DNA of 64,000 nucleotides, taken from NCBI RefSeq assembly GCF_000801105.2, contig NC_079515.1:19987407-20051406 (forward strand), written 5' to 3'. This DNA is from Raphanus sativus (taxonomy: Eukaryota > Streptophyta > Magnoliopsida > Brassicales > Brassicaceae). Below, one piece after another: positions 10,778 through 22,833 of this stretch. The stretch's first letter is position 1. Each line of letters begins with the position of its first letter. Below the pieces are notes generated by a model. The model did no database searches. It worked only from the letters and a program-made list of their open reading frames with translations, and was not told the origin of the DNA. A program made the translations under genes and the position numbers.

Positions 10778-11985
10778 GGGAAATCGGCAAAAAAAAACAC
10801 GAACTTTACAGAAATGGCCAAAACAAATCTGGACATATTAGCTGGCCAATAAAATCCTGAACTTTCATTGACTTACCAGATTAGCATACCGTTAACAGGG
10901 ATAACAGATAATTTAGATGACGTTAATTTTGGATGAAACGATGTAGTTTCATTTAGAAATGTTATTAAAAAATGTGCTTCCATCGGAGATCAAACCCGTG
11001 CACTCGTGTTTAATGGATGTTTAATGGAACATGTTTTTGCCACTGAGCTAGTAGGCTTTACAATAGATTGACGAACAAAGTTTTTTATATTGGCTTCGAA
11101 AAATAAAATTTTATTTTTATTTAAAAATATAAAAATCTTAAAAATTTTCATTTTTTAAAAAAAAATCAAAACTAGCTTTAGAAAACAGATATATTTTTTA
11201 AAAAAAAAAATTTGGGAAGATTTAAATCGAATTTTTTTTTTAGAAAAAATTGAAAACTTTGGAAAGATTTTTATTTTTTTTTAAAAAAATCAATTTTTTT
11301 TTTTAAAAAATGAAAATTTGGGAAGATTTAAATCGAATTTTTTTTAAAAAAAATTGAAAACTTTGGAAGATTTTTTTTTAAAGAAAAAAATAATTTTTTA
11401 AAAAAATAAAAATCTTCCAAAGTTTTCAATTTTTTTTAAAAAAAAATTTCAAAATCTAGCTTAAAAATTCACTTTTAAAAAAAAAATCGTAATTAAAAAT
11501 TTTGGAAGATTTAAATCGAAATTTTTTAAAATCGAAATCCTTTTAATTAAATAAAACGACGTCGTCTTAAGATTTTGTCTTAAACAAAACATCGAGATCT
11601 TTTAATCAATAAAAAGAAATAAGTAGAGTAATATTCCAAAAAGTCCACCAGTCCAGTGGCAAAAACCTCTACCTAGAACCCCGAGGGCATGGGTTCGAGC
11701 CCAACCAAAAACAATTTTAATTAAAACTTAACAACGTTGTTTTGAGGTTTTGTCTTAACAAAGATCTACATGAAACGACGTCATTTCGTTAAACGGAAAT
11801 AATTAACGGTGAGTTAACACTGTCTTAACTCTCTGTTAACGGTGTGCTAATCTGGTCAGTCAATCGTAATTTTTTTAATAAACTGAAAAAGTCAATGAAA
11901 GTTCAGTGTTTTATTGGCCAGGCTCGTGTACATGTTTGTTTTGGCAATTCCTGCAAAGTTCGTGATTTTTTTTGGCCGATTTCCC
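10778..11985. mobile_element. Long-TIR MULE-like element with tRNA-like boxes in both arms
   Basis: The ends are GGGAAATCGGCAAAAAAAAA (left) and, reverse-complemented, GGGAAATCGGCCAAAAAAAA (right). The inverted arms stay alignable for several hundred bases (CTGAACTTTCATTGACTT, ACCAGATTAGCAYACCGTTA). The exact 10-bp repeat TTTATATATT flanks it at 10768-10777 and 11986-11995, close to the 9-bp duplication usual for Mutator-like elements. Length 1,208 bp, no transposase. Each arm contains a tRNA-like box A/box B pair in inverted orientation: the right arm reads CCAGTGGCAAAAACC with GGTTCGAGCCC at 11692-11702, and the left arm on the minus strand has AGCTCAGTGGC with GGGTTTGATCTCC at about 10985-11049. 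Confidence 0.82.
11692..11702 (+). promoter_or_regulatory. tRNA-like internal box B (pol III type) in the MULE-like right arm
   Basis: GGTTCGAGCCC fits the GGTTCGANNCC box B consensus and follows a box A-like CCAGTGGCAAAAACC about 35 bp upstream. The region does not fold as a full tRNA, so it is a tRNA-derived relic rather than a gene. Activity is not shown. Confidence 0.5.
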
Positions 11986-11995
11986 TTTATATATT

Positions 11996-12524
11996 CAATC
12001 TCACATTCACAATGAATTTTACTAGTTGAATAATATTAAAGCTATGGTGAATTTTGAAAACGAATCTTCTATCTAGTTTGTGGTCTCTTGATTGACACGG
12101 TACCTTTGAGTTTGTGGTCTTGTTTTCTGTAGTTTCTTAGGGCTGCGGTTACTTCGGTTGGATTGATCAAAAGATAACTGAAGAGGGTCACATATGAAAA
12201 CTAAATCAGAAATGTCTATTCTTGATTCGTGTTCAGTTTAATTTGTAACAAAGTAAGGTGTTATCTTATAGGGAACTGAAGTAATGCGTTAAGTTCCAAA
12301 CAAAAATAATAAACTAATGTATTTAGACCTTTTTTACATATTTAATATTTGCGAAAATTTTACCTGTTTATGCATTTGTTCTTGTTATATATTTATTTAA
12401 AGAAGTTATCTAATTTGTTTCATGCATTGACTTGTGTTTTGGTTAAAACGTTTGCTATATTTGCTGTGATGGAGTGGACTTCATAAAAATATAAACTGTT
12501 TGGTTCTCAGATTAAACAATAGTA
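11996..12524. other. Non-coding spacer
   Basis: AT-rich sequence with no supported gene; no transposon ends recognised. Confidence 0.4.
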
Positions 12525-12566
12525 CTAGATTTTTGACCCGCACCCCGTACGGATGTATATTTCAAA
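12525..12566 (-). mobile_element. Degenerate Helitron 3' terminus
   Basis: Read on the minus strand, CCGTACGGGGTGCGG (a short stem with one G-U pair) is followed by GTCAAAAAT and CTAG, then T. A GC stem about 10 bp before CTAG is the Helitron 3' signature. The matching 5' TC end was not found, so only the terminus is claimed. Confidence 0.45.
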
Positions 12567-12644
12567 AATATATTGCTATTTATTTTTCATGTCAATATCA
12601 AAACTGGATAATAATTTTAAATCTGAAAAAAAAATAATTTAAAT

Positions 12645-12935
12645 GGATTATCCGAACCTGAACTGAACCCACAAAGATCCGAATATAATTCGAACTGAAA
12701 TTTAGAAATAACTGAATGGAGCTGAAATCTTTGACCCCGGAAACCCGAAACCCAAAACCCAAACAGGTCCAAAACGAACCCGAATAGATATCTGAACGTC
12801 CAGCCCTAGTCATAATTCGAACTGAAATTTAGAAATATATGAATGGGGCTGAAATCTTTGACCCCGGAAACCCGAAACCCAAACAGATCCGAAACAAACC
12901 GGTATGGATACCTGAAGGCCCATCCCTAATCACTA
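12645..12935. repeat. Two adjacent partial copies of the GGGCTGGGC hAT-like family
   Basis: About 125 bp occurs twice in tandem (from about 12686 and from about 12812): ATTCGAACTGAAATTTAGAAA then CTGAAATCTTTGACCCCGGA. Each copy ends in a version of the right terminus of the complete element at 51909-52515 (GTCCAGCCCTA and GCCCATCCCTA). These are old, truncated copies. Confidence 0.6.
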
Positions 12936-13726
12936 TTATGTATCATATATACGTCATTGTATAATTAATTGTAGTGGTCCATCATATAAATAATCATATA
13001 ATTAATAGTATTTTATATGTACTATCTTATAAATAATCACATATATTATATTCTTAAAATTTAATGTAAAATATAAAAACCATAATTTAAGTTGGTATAT
13101 GAAATTAATTTTTTTGTTGTATTTTTCTTATATATATTGAAAATATTTTTTTAATAATGGTTATTGGAAAACGATGTTTTTAGGTAATTAGATTAGTCCA
13201 TTTTGAATATTTCAAAACTGATATACTTTTATCCATGTTTCAAAATTTTAATTTTTTGCATTATTTTTATGAATTATTATTAATTTTATGATTTTTGTTT
13301 TTGAAAATTGAACTTTTGAAATTTTTATATTTGACTAAACTAAATAAAGTAATAATATTGTTTTTAAATTTTTTTTATATAATATACTATTTATATTTCA
13401 GTTTGTGTTTATATTTTTACCATAAAGAATTGTAAACAAAAAGAATTGTAAATATAGTGACAAAATTGTAAATAAAAAAAATATAGAATGAAGGTTTTTT
13501 AATTTATTATAAAAAACAATGGCTAAATGTTTAAATAAAAGGAAGTATTAAATATTTTATTCATGTTTCTAAACAATTCTCATTTGTTATTAATTTATTA
13601 AAAATACAGTGGCTAAATGTGTAAATAAAAGAAAATACACATCTCTACTATCTATATTTCCAAACATATTTCATTTATTCTACTATTTTTGTCTCCAAAC
13701 AATCAAATTGTGTATTTTAACTTTAA
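12936..13726. other. AT-rich non-coding sequence
   Basis: Very AT-rich, with the phrase GTGGCTAAATGTNTAAATAAA repeated near 13520 and 13610, suggesting an internal duplication about 90 bp apart. No coding sequence. Confidence 0.4.
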
Positions 13727-14601
13727 CTAGATTAGGACCCGCCCTAAAGGGCGGAAATTGATTTGTCAAATTTCAATTAATAATATATGGTATATATAAT
13801 ATGTGTATATAATATTATATATATTTTGTGTAACATTTATATATATATATATTAGACATATATATATAATATTTTATTAAATATATATAGAATTTAATAG
13901 TGTTATAATTTGTGTTGTACTTGTTATTAATTTGTATTTAATTTTCTTTCATTTTTAGTATAACAATTTGCCTTATCACACCTTTTACCTTTTAACTTAT
14001 ACACATAGTTATGCCCGTTTTCAAAAAAAAAAACTTATACACATAGTCTCGTAAAATGTAATATATAAAAAAATATATTTAAAAAATTTACTGATCATAT
14101 GCCACCATTATTTGTTTGTTTGAACAAAAAAAATCATGTTCTTGCATAACTGTGTATGTTGTGATATGATGTAGGTGAAGAGTAAATATATGGAAGTAAA
14201 GTTAGTGATACGAACATGAGCCTATGTTGGTCTATGCCACAATTATTTGGTTTTTGGAAGATCAATGAGCATAAGCATACACGGTCTTTGTATGCTTACA
14301 TTGTAAATGAGTCGGATATTTTTTCTCTTATGTCTGGAATGATATGGAACTCGTTGATTTAAGAGTGGTTCAGTTTTATATGATCTAATTATATTAAGAG
14401 ATTAACCAAAAATATTATAAAAGTGTTACTTGTTAGGTTTAACTAATCTATGTTGGTTAAGATTTGGTTTAATTTAAGTTGGTAGGTTACATTGTATAGG
14501 AGGCATGATATATTCTAGCAACAACTATAAAAGAGTCCAAAATTTAAATGAGAACTTCAAATAGTAGATAATCCCTAAATTAATAGATTAGATAATATAG
14601 A
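13727..14601 (-). mobile_element. Non-autonomous Helitron (875 bp)
   Basis: On the minus strand it begins TCTATATTATCTAATCTATT directly after an A (14602) and ends with the palindromic stem CCGCCCTTTAGGGCGG, a short spacer and CTAG, followed by T (13726). Insertion between A and T, a 5' TC start and a 3' hairpin before CTAG together fit a Brassicaceae Helitron. No Rep/helicase coding sequence is present. Confidence 0.7.
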
Positions 14602-16396
14602 TATATAAGAATACCCATAAAATACAATTTGGCAACTGCTAAATTTATTATTTTTTGGAAAAATCCAATTTGCTTTCTTCACACCGTCTCTAACTATTTT
14701 TTAAACTTCAAAATCATCAAAACTTGAAAAATATATTAAATATATTGATGTGAATAATATAATAGAGAATAAATAAAATTATATATACAAAATAGTAATT
14801 ATTAATAAGAAAAAAATGGATCTAAATGAAATAAATATTTAGGCCAAGATTGGGTGTATATGATGGGCTAATGGTAAATCAAAATTTGATTTGTTATTGA
14901 AGATTTCGAAGAAAGAAATATCTAGTTATGATCTCTTGTGTAATAGCGATTGCTTGGATTTAGGAGTCTGGTGATTTGTTATTGAAGTAACAAATATTAA
15001 GTTATGATCTTGGGTGTTTAAAAACGATTGTGTGGTTTTAGGAATCTTTTTTAATGGTAGTGAATTGTGGAAGGAAAATAGGATTTTTAATTTAGATTTT
15101 GTACACAAAAGATGGGAAATATGCCAAACAATTAATTTGTTAAATAGTAAAATAGCTAAACCATAATTCGCCAAATTAGCATATTTAGTATCGATTGTGA
15201 TAAATATTAAACCATAAATTGAATATTGATTAGATTATGATTAAGAATTCGTTATGAATCATTTGGTTTAGTTTATGATGGGTTAGCTAAAAGAAAAACT
15301 ATTACAAACCATAGGTTTCATGGAGTATTGGATTGGAACAATATAAAGTATGTGTTGATTGGTCAACTATTAAATCTGGGGTATTGGTTTTGAATAGTTT
15401 AGGTTTTGTGGTGGTCTAATTTAATAATTTATATATGATTGTGTACCAGCATATTAAACTCGGTTATAATTTAATAATTGATCAATATAGAAAAAAATGG
15501 CAGTGGTGGTATAATTTAATTTAACGTGTTATAAGAAAGTGTTTAGGGAATAAGAAAATGCAAAAGTATTGTGTTTTAACATCAGTGGCATTTCTTTGTA
15601 ATATTTGTGCAATTTTAAGGGGACATAGCTAAGTGTATTTCCGTTTTAATAGTTTAGATGAAAGAAAACGGCTTAACCCATATACAAAATGCTTGCTGTT
15701 TTTCTCTGACTCGGAAAACTTGTCTTCCGTCAACCCTTTCGGCAAATAACCTGTAGTGTGTATGCGTTTCTGAAAATGACGCACGTCCCTTTCTATGGGC
15801 CACAAGCTAGCCATCATTTTATCAAACATGGCCCAACAAAGGTTTTTGCACACGTGAGATTTAGATAAGTAACAGGACGCGTGTAAAAACAGACAAATGG
15901 GCTTTTTCAAACGTGGTATGTTCTTATTGGCAACTACACTGACTTAGTATGAGGTCGGCCACACACGATTTTCGAATTATAATTGTCCAATGGTTTACTG
16001 TAACATGCCGTCTTGTCGGTACGGTTCACACGGATTCAATTAAAAAATTAATCAACAGAAATTAAAACTTATTTGACCAAAAAGAAAGAAATTAAGACTT
16101 ATTTATTGGCTAGCCGGTGATCGGTAGATTTGATGCACATATCGCATTCATGTTCCACGCACATGCAAGTTAGCTCAGATGCATAAAACCGGTATTTTTA
16201 TTTTATTTTACAAATGTCGCTTTTCTGTTGTTGAGGAAATTCACTTAAACATATAGAAGATCAGCATCATTTCGACTTGTAATGGTCAGTAAACACGTAC
16301 AATGATATCCTCTTCATTGTGGTGTATCGTGTTCGTGTATACTGTGTATAGTGTATATACACACTAATTGCAACCGCTAACGTTCATATATAAATT
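14602..16396. other. 1.8 kb of non-coding sequence
   Basis: Around 14930-15080 the phrases GTTATGATCT and GGTGATTTGTTATTGAAG(A/T) recur, suggesting short diverged duplications. An open frame of 93 codons on the minus strand at 15629-15910 has no recognisable domain and I do not call it a gene. The PRD3 and U-box genes expected from Arabidopsis gene order between TRM33 and SPPL4 are absent. Confidence 0.4.
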
Positions 16397-16409
16397 ATGT
16401 ACGAACTTA

Positions 16410-17200
16410 AAAAAAAAGGGATGGTAGAATGCTGTTCCTTCTCTCTAAAAATTTCTTGAGAGAGAGTGAGAGATTCGCGGTGGTTCCTTTTTTTTTCTTC
16501 TTTCCCTTTTGTTTTTTGTGGCTTTTCTCGATGATTCTGGTACACTGTGGTCTTTTCGACATGGTGTAACCGGCTTTGATTCCGGTGGTTCGCGTTCTCC
16601 TCGACGGAATCATCCGGCTTTGATTACTCCGGCGGTTTATGTTTAACCGGTCGGATCTCGTGGTTGGGATTGTAGCAAAGAAGTAAGGTGGGACGAGCTC
16701 TCGATTTAATCGAAGGATGCTCTCCGAAGTTGGAAGGGTGTGGTGCAGCTGAAGACTCTTAAACGTCCGATACAGTCGTCGGAGGTGGAGTTTTATGGCG
16801 ATTGGGGTTGAGTTTCTCGGAAGAATCCGGGAGTAATTTACTTTGTTATGGTTCGGCAGCGAAGTTTGAAGCCGGGAAAATCGTGTTTCCGAGATGGATG
16901 TGGTGAACTGTCGGGCGGAGTTACCGGCGTTGAAGGTTTCCGGAGAGATTCCGGCATTGGGTCGCGGTTATGCGACGGTGAGACGCGTGTTTCAGAGTCT
17001 CGATGCGGGGACAACACGTGGGCGGCCTTACGTGTTCTCTTTGACGCGTGTTTTTTTGGGGCGGCTTGGGTTTGGGCTTAAGACCCAGTGTGTTGTGTCT
17101 CTTTGTTTGCCCTGGTTGTGGGCCTTCGTCTTGTAATCAATGTTGTAGTCTTTTTGGGCTTTGGTTTGTTTAATAATATTAGTTCAGACGGAAAAAAAAA
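16410..17200 (+). mobile_element. Poly-A retro-insertion (LINE-derived or SINE-like), about 790 bp, with 13-bp TSD
   Basis: Flanked by exact copies of ATGTACGAACTTA at 16397-16409 and 17201-17213 and ending in a poly-A run after TTAGTTCAGACGG, the structure of target-primed reverse transcription. The interior is much more GC-rich than its surroundings (CCGGCGGTTT, GGGCGGAGTTACCGG), has a CT-rich start, and lacks reverse transcriptase. It may be a LINE 5' region joined to its 3' end, or a non-autonomous retroposon. Reading frames of about 80 codons inside it match nothing I know. Confidence 0.75.
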
Positions 17201-17467
17201 ATGTACGAACTTATCTTTTACGTGATGATTGTTAAGATATTGTATAATCATATCATCTAATACCAAAAATATTATTTTATAGTTTTCACTTCATGTATAT
17301 TAACCAATAAAGTATGTAGATAAGTTTTGTTTTTAATAGAAATTATATAAATCAATAATCACATCAAACAACATTTGACAAAAATAAGGAAAGATGATGT
17401 AAATTCAAATCTGATAAACATTTTACTTTTGATATTCCATAAGGCTTAAACCAGTAAGTTTTTTTTT

Positions 17468-17958
17468 GTCAACAAAATACAGACTCTGAAACTAAACTTG
17501 GAGCTCCGCATCCATATGAACGACAAAAGATGATTGCTTCTTTACACTACGTGCTAAGCTGTCCGCCCTTTTATTTTGTGTTCGTGGTATATAAACGAGC
17601 TCTGAACTGATGAAACTTCTCCTCAAGTAGATAATATATTCTAAGTAACTTGCAAAGGCTAGCCACTCTTCTGGTTCCGAAATCATCTTCACCAACTGAG
17701 AACAATCTGTTGCAAAAGTGACTGAAAACTGTCTTAAATTCTTCATACATTCCATCGCCCAAATAAGAGCCTCCATTTCTAATTGTAATGGCGAACTAGC
17801 CGCTCTTGTATTCCTTGCTCCCATAATTCCATCAACTCCATCCAAGGTACTATACCATCCTTGGCCCGAGAAATTATCATGTTCTTTCCATGAACCATCC
17901 GTAAAACACTATCTATCCGGTATAGGTGAGATTATCGTCTGTGATCGTGATCTGTGCA
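17468..17958 (-). pseudogene. 5'-truncated LINE fragment carrying a broken RNase H-like domain
   Basis: The minus strand encodes an RNase H-like domain of the plant retrotransposon type: CFTDGSWKEHDNFSGQGWYS near the start, a conserved ALIWAMECMKNL helix, VTFATDCSQLVKMI with the catalytic-type Asp, and the closing YIPRTQNKRADSLAR motif. A TAG stop interrupts the frame just before CFTDGSW, and the rest of the LINE is missing. The fragment is bracketed by identical 20-bp repeats (17448-17467 and 17959-17978, AAACCAGTAAG plus nine T), with the poly-A side on the left, so it is a 5'-truncated minus-orientation insertion. Confidence 0.82.
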
Positions 17959-17978
17959 AAACCAGTAAGTTTTTTTTT

Positions 17979-19260
17979 AGTAAGTTTTTTAAAAAATGAT
18001 TTACACCATTTAAAGAATATAGTCACTCATTCCAAAAAATTATAAAAAATAGTTATAGAAACAAAAATAGTCAATCATTCAAAACATTATAAAATAAAAA
18101 GTCAGCAAATTATATATTGTACTAGGAGTTTTCATGCACCATGCGCAGATATAAAAATTTAAAAAAAAAAAAAATTTTATATAAACAAATTTTCAATTTT
18201 CAGTATTTAAATTTAAATTTTATTAGTTAAAAAATAAAATCCATAATGTAATTTTTCTAGTTTGATTTATTCAAGTTTACTTTAACTTTTTAATTTTATT
18301 TTATTTAAATTGTAATAATAATAATTAAAAATTTATAGAGTTATTTTATTCATGTTATATTTTATTCAGTTAACTTTTATTTTAAAGTAGTTCTAATAAA
18401 TATATACATTAATATAAATAACATATATAGTTGATAAATATATAACTATAACTACACTTATTTTATTAATAAAATATGATTCATAAATTGGTAAAAAATT
18501 AAATTTCGTAATTATTATTAATATATATAATTATATTATTTTAATAGATATAGAAAAGTTTAATCTGGTAAGACGTGGATCCTCATAGTACGGTTCATGT
18601 GATGCAGTTAGGCGTAGATCTCATAAGGCAGATAGTATATGTAATCTTTCTCATATCATAATTGTAATATCATAATAAATCAGCGTTAAAAATAGATATA
18701 GAAAAGTTATTAGTATTACCATATTTCTAAAATCTTATTGAAATGGATACTTGTAGAAAAATAATATTTTTAATACAAAATTTATTAGTTATTACTATAT
18801 TACGAAACTTTGCCAAAAATATGAACTTTAATAAATCTTAATTTAATAAAACTTTACCAAAATCTTTTGGTAAAATAATCATTACTTTATTTAAGAAATT
18901 TTACCAAAAGCATAAATCTTAATATCATTCTTTTTGCGAAATTGATTTTGAAGAGGACATGTGGCAAAATCATTTTTCAAATAATGTCTAGGGGATGATT
19001 ATAACTTATAATTATTACTTTCTCCAAAACAATAAAACTCATAATTATTAGGCTTAGCGTTCGTTATGCTGTAATCATTTTGTACCATTCCCGTTCATTA
19101 CTCCACATGTGTTTGTTCTACAAAATTATTTGTGTTAATTTGGGCATAACCACATTGATATAAATCGAAAAGAAAATGTCGTACGGACAAAAAATGAATT
19201 AAAATTGAATGTACGAACTCTAGTAATAGTATCGGTCTAAAAAATCACGCGACCCACGCG
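17979..19260. other. AT-rich non-coding spacer with a possible Helitron end
   Basis: At about 18121-18153 the minus strand reads TGCGCATGGTGCA then GAAAACTCCTAG and T, a degenerate Helitron 3' terminus; no 5' partner was identified. The remainder is strongly AT-rich, with two versions of a GATATAGAAAAGTT phrase (18547 and 18693). No gene supported. Confidence 0.4.
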
Positions 19261-19382
19261 CAAAAAGGGCGAGAGTGGTGCCCAAAAAAAGTCAAAACCA
19301 CCGTTTCACTCCTGCTTATCTCTCAAAACGACATTTCTTTTGTTGCCTGCCTTTTCATCTCTCTCTCTCACACAAGATTTTT

Positions 19383-19407
19383 TTTCCCTCTCTCTCTCTC
19401 TCTCTCT
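19383..19407 (+). repeat. (CT)n tract in the probable 5' leader of SPPL4
   Basis: A CT dinucleotide run lies 110 bp before the SPPL4 ATG; together with the CTT repeats at 19468-19482 it makes a pyrimidine-rich leader. Such Y-rich stretches are common near plant transcription starts. Confidence 0.6.
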
Positions 19408-19517
19408 GGTTCCTTGTACCTTCCTTTCCAAAATTTTCTCCATCTCTTTTATCTTGTACCTTACCTTCTTCTTCTTCTTCTCCTTCGTAGCCGTACGAAT
19501 TGGTGGAGTTCCTAAGT

Positions 19518-22500
19518 ATGATCCCGCGGAGATCTTCCAGCTGTTTCTGGTTTGTTCTGGGATTGTTGCTGTACAGTGGTAGTTTGGTTTCTGGTGGAGA
19601 CATAGTTCACCACGACGACTCCCTTCCACAGAGACCTGGTTGCAACAATAATTTCGTATTGGTGAGATTACTTCAAAATCTAATTTAGCTTTCGATTTTG
19701 TTTGTTTTAGTGTGTTTTCTCATTGGTTTCGGTTGTTTTTTGTGTGTGTTAAAGAGTAAAGTTTCTGTTGGGTTTCTGGTGGAATTTTAGGGTTTCCGTA
19801 AATTTATCTGACATTTGATTTGTAGCTGTTGACCTATTTTATCTTCTTGCAGCAGATAGGACATTTTGGTTTATACAGAGGCTGTTTGATTTTTTTTTTT
19901 TTAATATTCAGATTTGTTTCATTACTTTTTGTTCACAGCTAAAAGTTCTGCAAAGATAGCCGCCATTGGGCTACCTATAAAAGATCGTTTGTATTCTCTT
20001 TTTGATGCAAAGAGGAAGTCATTGTTGTTGGAACTCTGTTTACTTTCTTCGTATGTTGCCTTTGCTCTTTTGTTAGAGCCTTTTTTTTTAAAGAAAAAAT
20101 CGGAATAACACTTCTTTTTCTGCAAAAAAAAAAAACAATTAAGTTTCCCTGTCATATGTATATGTTCTCAAAGGTAGCATATCATCTTCCAATCATAATT
20201 CCATGGTCTGACAGGTCAAAGTCCCAACTCGAGTCGATGGGAAAGAAAAAGAGGAGTTTGTTGGTGTCGGTGCTAGGTTTGGCCCTACCTTGGAATCTAA
20301 GGAGAAGCATGCTACCCTCATTAAACTCGCCGTTGCAGACCCTCCTGATTGTTGCACTACTCCCAAACACAAGGTTTACACATTTTTTTTGGGTCAATTT
20401 CTGGAGACTTGTGTATGTGTATTTCCAGTTTTAATGCTTCTGGTTCTTCGTATTCTTTTGGTAGCTTACTGGAGAGGTCATTCTTGTTCACCGCGGTAAT
20501 TGTAGTTTTACCACCAAAACTAAGGTAGCTGAAGCAGCTGGTGCCTCTGCCATCCTTATTATAAACAACAGCACAGGTAAATCGACTCAAGTTTTGGTCT
20601 CTACATATTTACTTCCAAATACTTAGAATTCTCTAGCTATCCTCTTGAGCTTTTGCAAGGGTTGAATGTTGCTTTTTTTTTTGGCAGATCTTTTTAAGAT
20701 GGTATGTGAGAAGGGTGAAAACGTTTTAGATATCAACATCCCTGTTGTTATGCTACCTATTGATGCTGGTAGAAGCCTCGAGGAAACCGTTCACAGTAAC
20801 TCCATAGGTATAACTATATCTTTACCTCAGCAGAGATTGGTCATCTTATTCTCTCTTTTTTTTGTCGTTGAGTGTATTTGTTCAGTTACTTTGCAGCTAT
20901 ATTCCCCAAAACGTCCAGCAGTTGATGTGGCTGAGGTCTTTCTCTGGCTTATGGCTGTTGGTACCATTTTATGTGCTTCTTATTGGTCTGCCTGGACCGC
21001 TAGGGAAGAAGCCATTGAGCAAGACAAGCTACTTAAGGTGCCATTACTTGAAAATTTTAACATTTTGTGGAAATCCACCGTGTGGTGGAGCTTTTGTCCC
21101 TTTTCTCTCAAGATTTTTAATGTAAAATATTTTTTTTTTAAAATGCAGGACGGATCAGATGAACTTTTGCAGGTATCAACGACAAGCTCTAGAGGGGTTG
21201 TTGAGATCACCGTGATATCAGCAATTTTGTTTGTGGTGGTTGCTTCTTGTTTCCTCATCATGCTCTACAAACTTATGTCATTCTGGTTTATAGAAGTGTT
21301 GGTAGTACTCTTTTGCATCGGTGGCGTAGAGGTAACCGTGCTTTTCTATCATCACCACCAATTAACTTTATAGCACTACACTAGTTAGTGAGATTAAAAG
21401 TTTTGTTGGTGCTGTCAGGGGCTGCAAACCTGTTTGGTCGCTTTCCTCTCATGGTATGTATTGTATTTTTCTCCTTCTTTTTGCAAAAAAAAAACCGGGA
21501 CTGACGTTGGAATTTTTATAATAGTTTCAGATGGTTCCGCAGAATGGGAGAATCATATGCCAAAGTTCCTTTACTGGGTGGAGTCTCGTACTTGACTCTG
21601 GCCGTTTGTCCCTTTTGCATAGTATCTGCTGTTATTTGGGCAGTATACCGCCAATACCCTTTTGCTTGGATAGGGCAAGATATCCTTGTAAGCACGTATC
21701 TCTGTCTTTCTCTTAACTGACTTCTTCTGTTTGAGAGAGTCCCCTGCTGTATTATGCCTCTTGTCAATTATAAATGTTTCATTATTTGCGTGCTGACAGG
21801 GAATCTCGCTGATAATCACAGTTCTTCAAATCGTCCGGGTACCAAATCTCAAGGTAATATCAACCCATCACTTTTCCGGTTGTGGCTTTAATTCTTAATA
21901 CAAGCTTCATGTTTGAAATATAATGTTTTTAACAGGTTGGAGTTGTTCTTCTCAGCTGTGGCTTCATGTATGACATCTTCTGGGTTTTTGTTTCTAAATG
22001 GTGGTTTCGTGAGAGTGTGATGATTGTGGTAAGTTTTTTCCTTTCATTCATGCAAAGATGTTCAACAACACATACTTCTCTGTCTGCTCCATACTTTTTC
22101 TGAGAACTGAGAAGTCATCCTCCTTTATATCGGTGTTTCCTTCCCTCATACACAGGTAGCTCGTGGTGACAAAAGCGGAGAAGACGGCATCCCAATGCTA
22201 CTAAAGATCCCACGTATGTTTGATCCTTGGGGTGGCTACAGTATCATCGGATTTGGCGATATCATCTTACCAGGACTTCTTGTCACTTTTGCACTAAGGT
22301 TTGCACTACCTTACAATCCCCCTCACACTGTTTTAGTAGCAAACAAGAAACCTATTATTATGGTGCTGTGAGTCAGAAGAGCTTTTCCTGATCTTAGTGT
22401 TAAAATTTGCAGATACGACTGGCTGGCAAACAAGAGGCTCAAGTCAGGATACTTCCTTTGGACAATGTCTGCTTATGGTCTAGGTACGATCCCCCTCCCT

Positions 22501-22833
22501 CAACTCGGGAAGAATTTTCTAGAATCTAACTTATTAACGGTCGCTTCTCTTTCTATATGATATCACAGGTCTTCTCATAACATACATTGCACTAAATTTG
22601 ATGGATGGACACGGGCAACCAGCTTTGCTTTACATCGTTCCATTCATACTTGGTAAGACTCCTCAATTTTGGAAAGAAACAAAAAAATAGCTAATCTATG
22701 AATCTAAGAATGCCTTTTTGTCTCAGGTACTTTGATAGTGTTAGGTCACAAGAGAGGTGACCTGAAGACCTTATGGACAACAGGGGAACCCGAGAGGCCA
22801 TGTCCTCACGTTCGCCTTCAACCTCAATCTTAA
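19518..22833 (+). CDS. SPPL4: Signal peptide peptidase-like intramembrane aspartyl protease
   Basis: Fourteen exons: 19518-19661, 20215-20373, 20465-20576, 20688-20807, 20886-21037, 21149-21331, 21419-21453, 21525-21687, 21800-21853, 21936-22028, 22156-22298, 22413-22483, 22569-22652 and 22727-22833. All sites are GT-AG and the model closes at 539 residues, the usual length for this subfamily. An N-terminal signal peptide ([17 protein letters not shown]) precedes a lumenal PA domain (about residues 60-200), then multiple membrane segments. The catalytic motifs are intact: YD at residues 386-387, GFGD with the second Asp at 440, and PAL at 494-496. SPPLs cleave type II membrane proteins in endomembranes. 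The assignment agrees with AT1G01650. The ATG at 19518 is the first in frame and gives a good signal peptide. Neighbours show no operon-like relationship. Confidence 0.94.

Noticed and set aside
11640..11710. tRNA gene
   Set aside because: Box A and box B resemble tRNA promoters, but the acceptor and anticodon stems do not pair; better read as a tRNA-derived relic.
15629..15910. 93-codon minus-strand frame
   Set aside because: No recognisable motif, no neighbouring exons and an AT-rich setting; likely chance.
16848..17136. Two overlapping frames of about 80 codons
   Set aside because: They lie inside a retro-insertion, overlap in different frames and show no domain.
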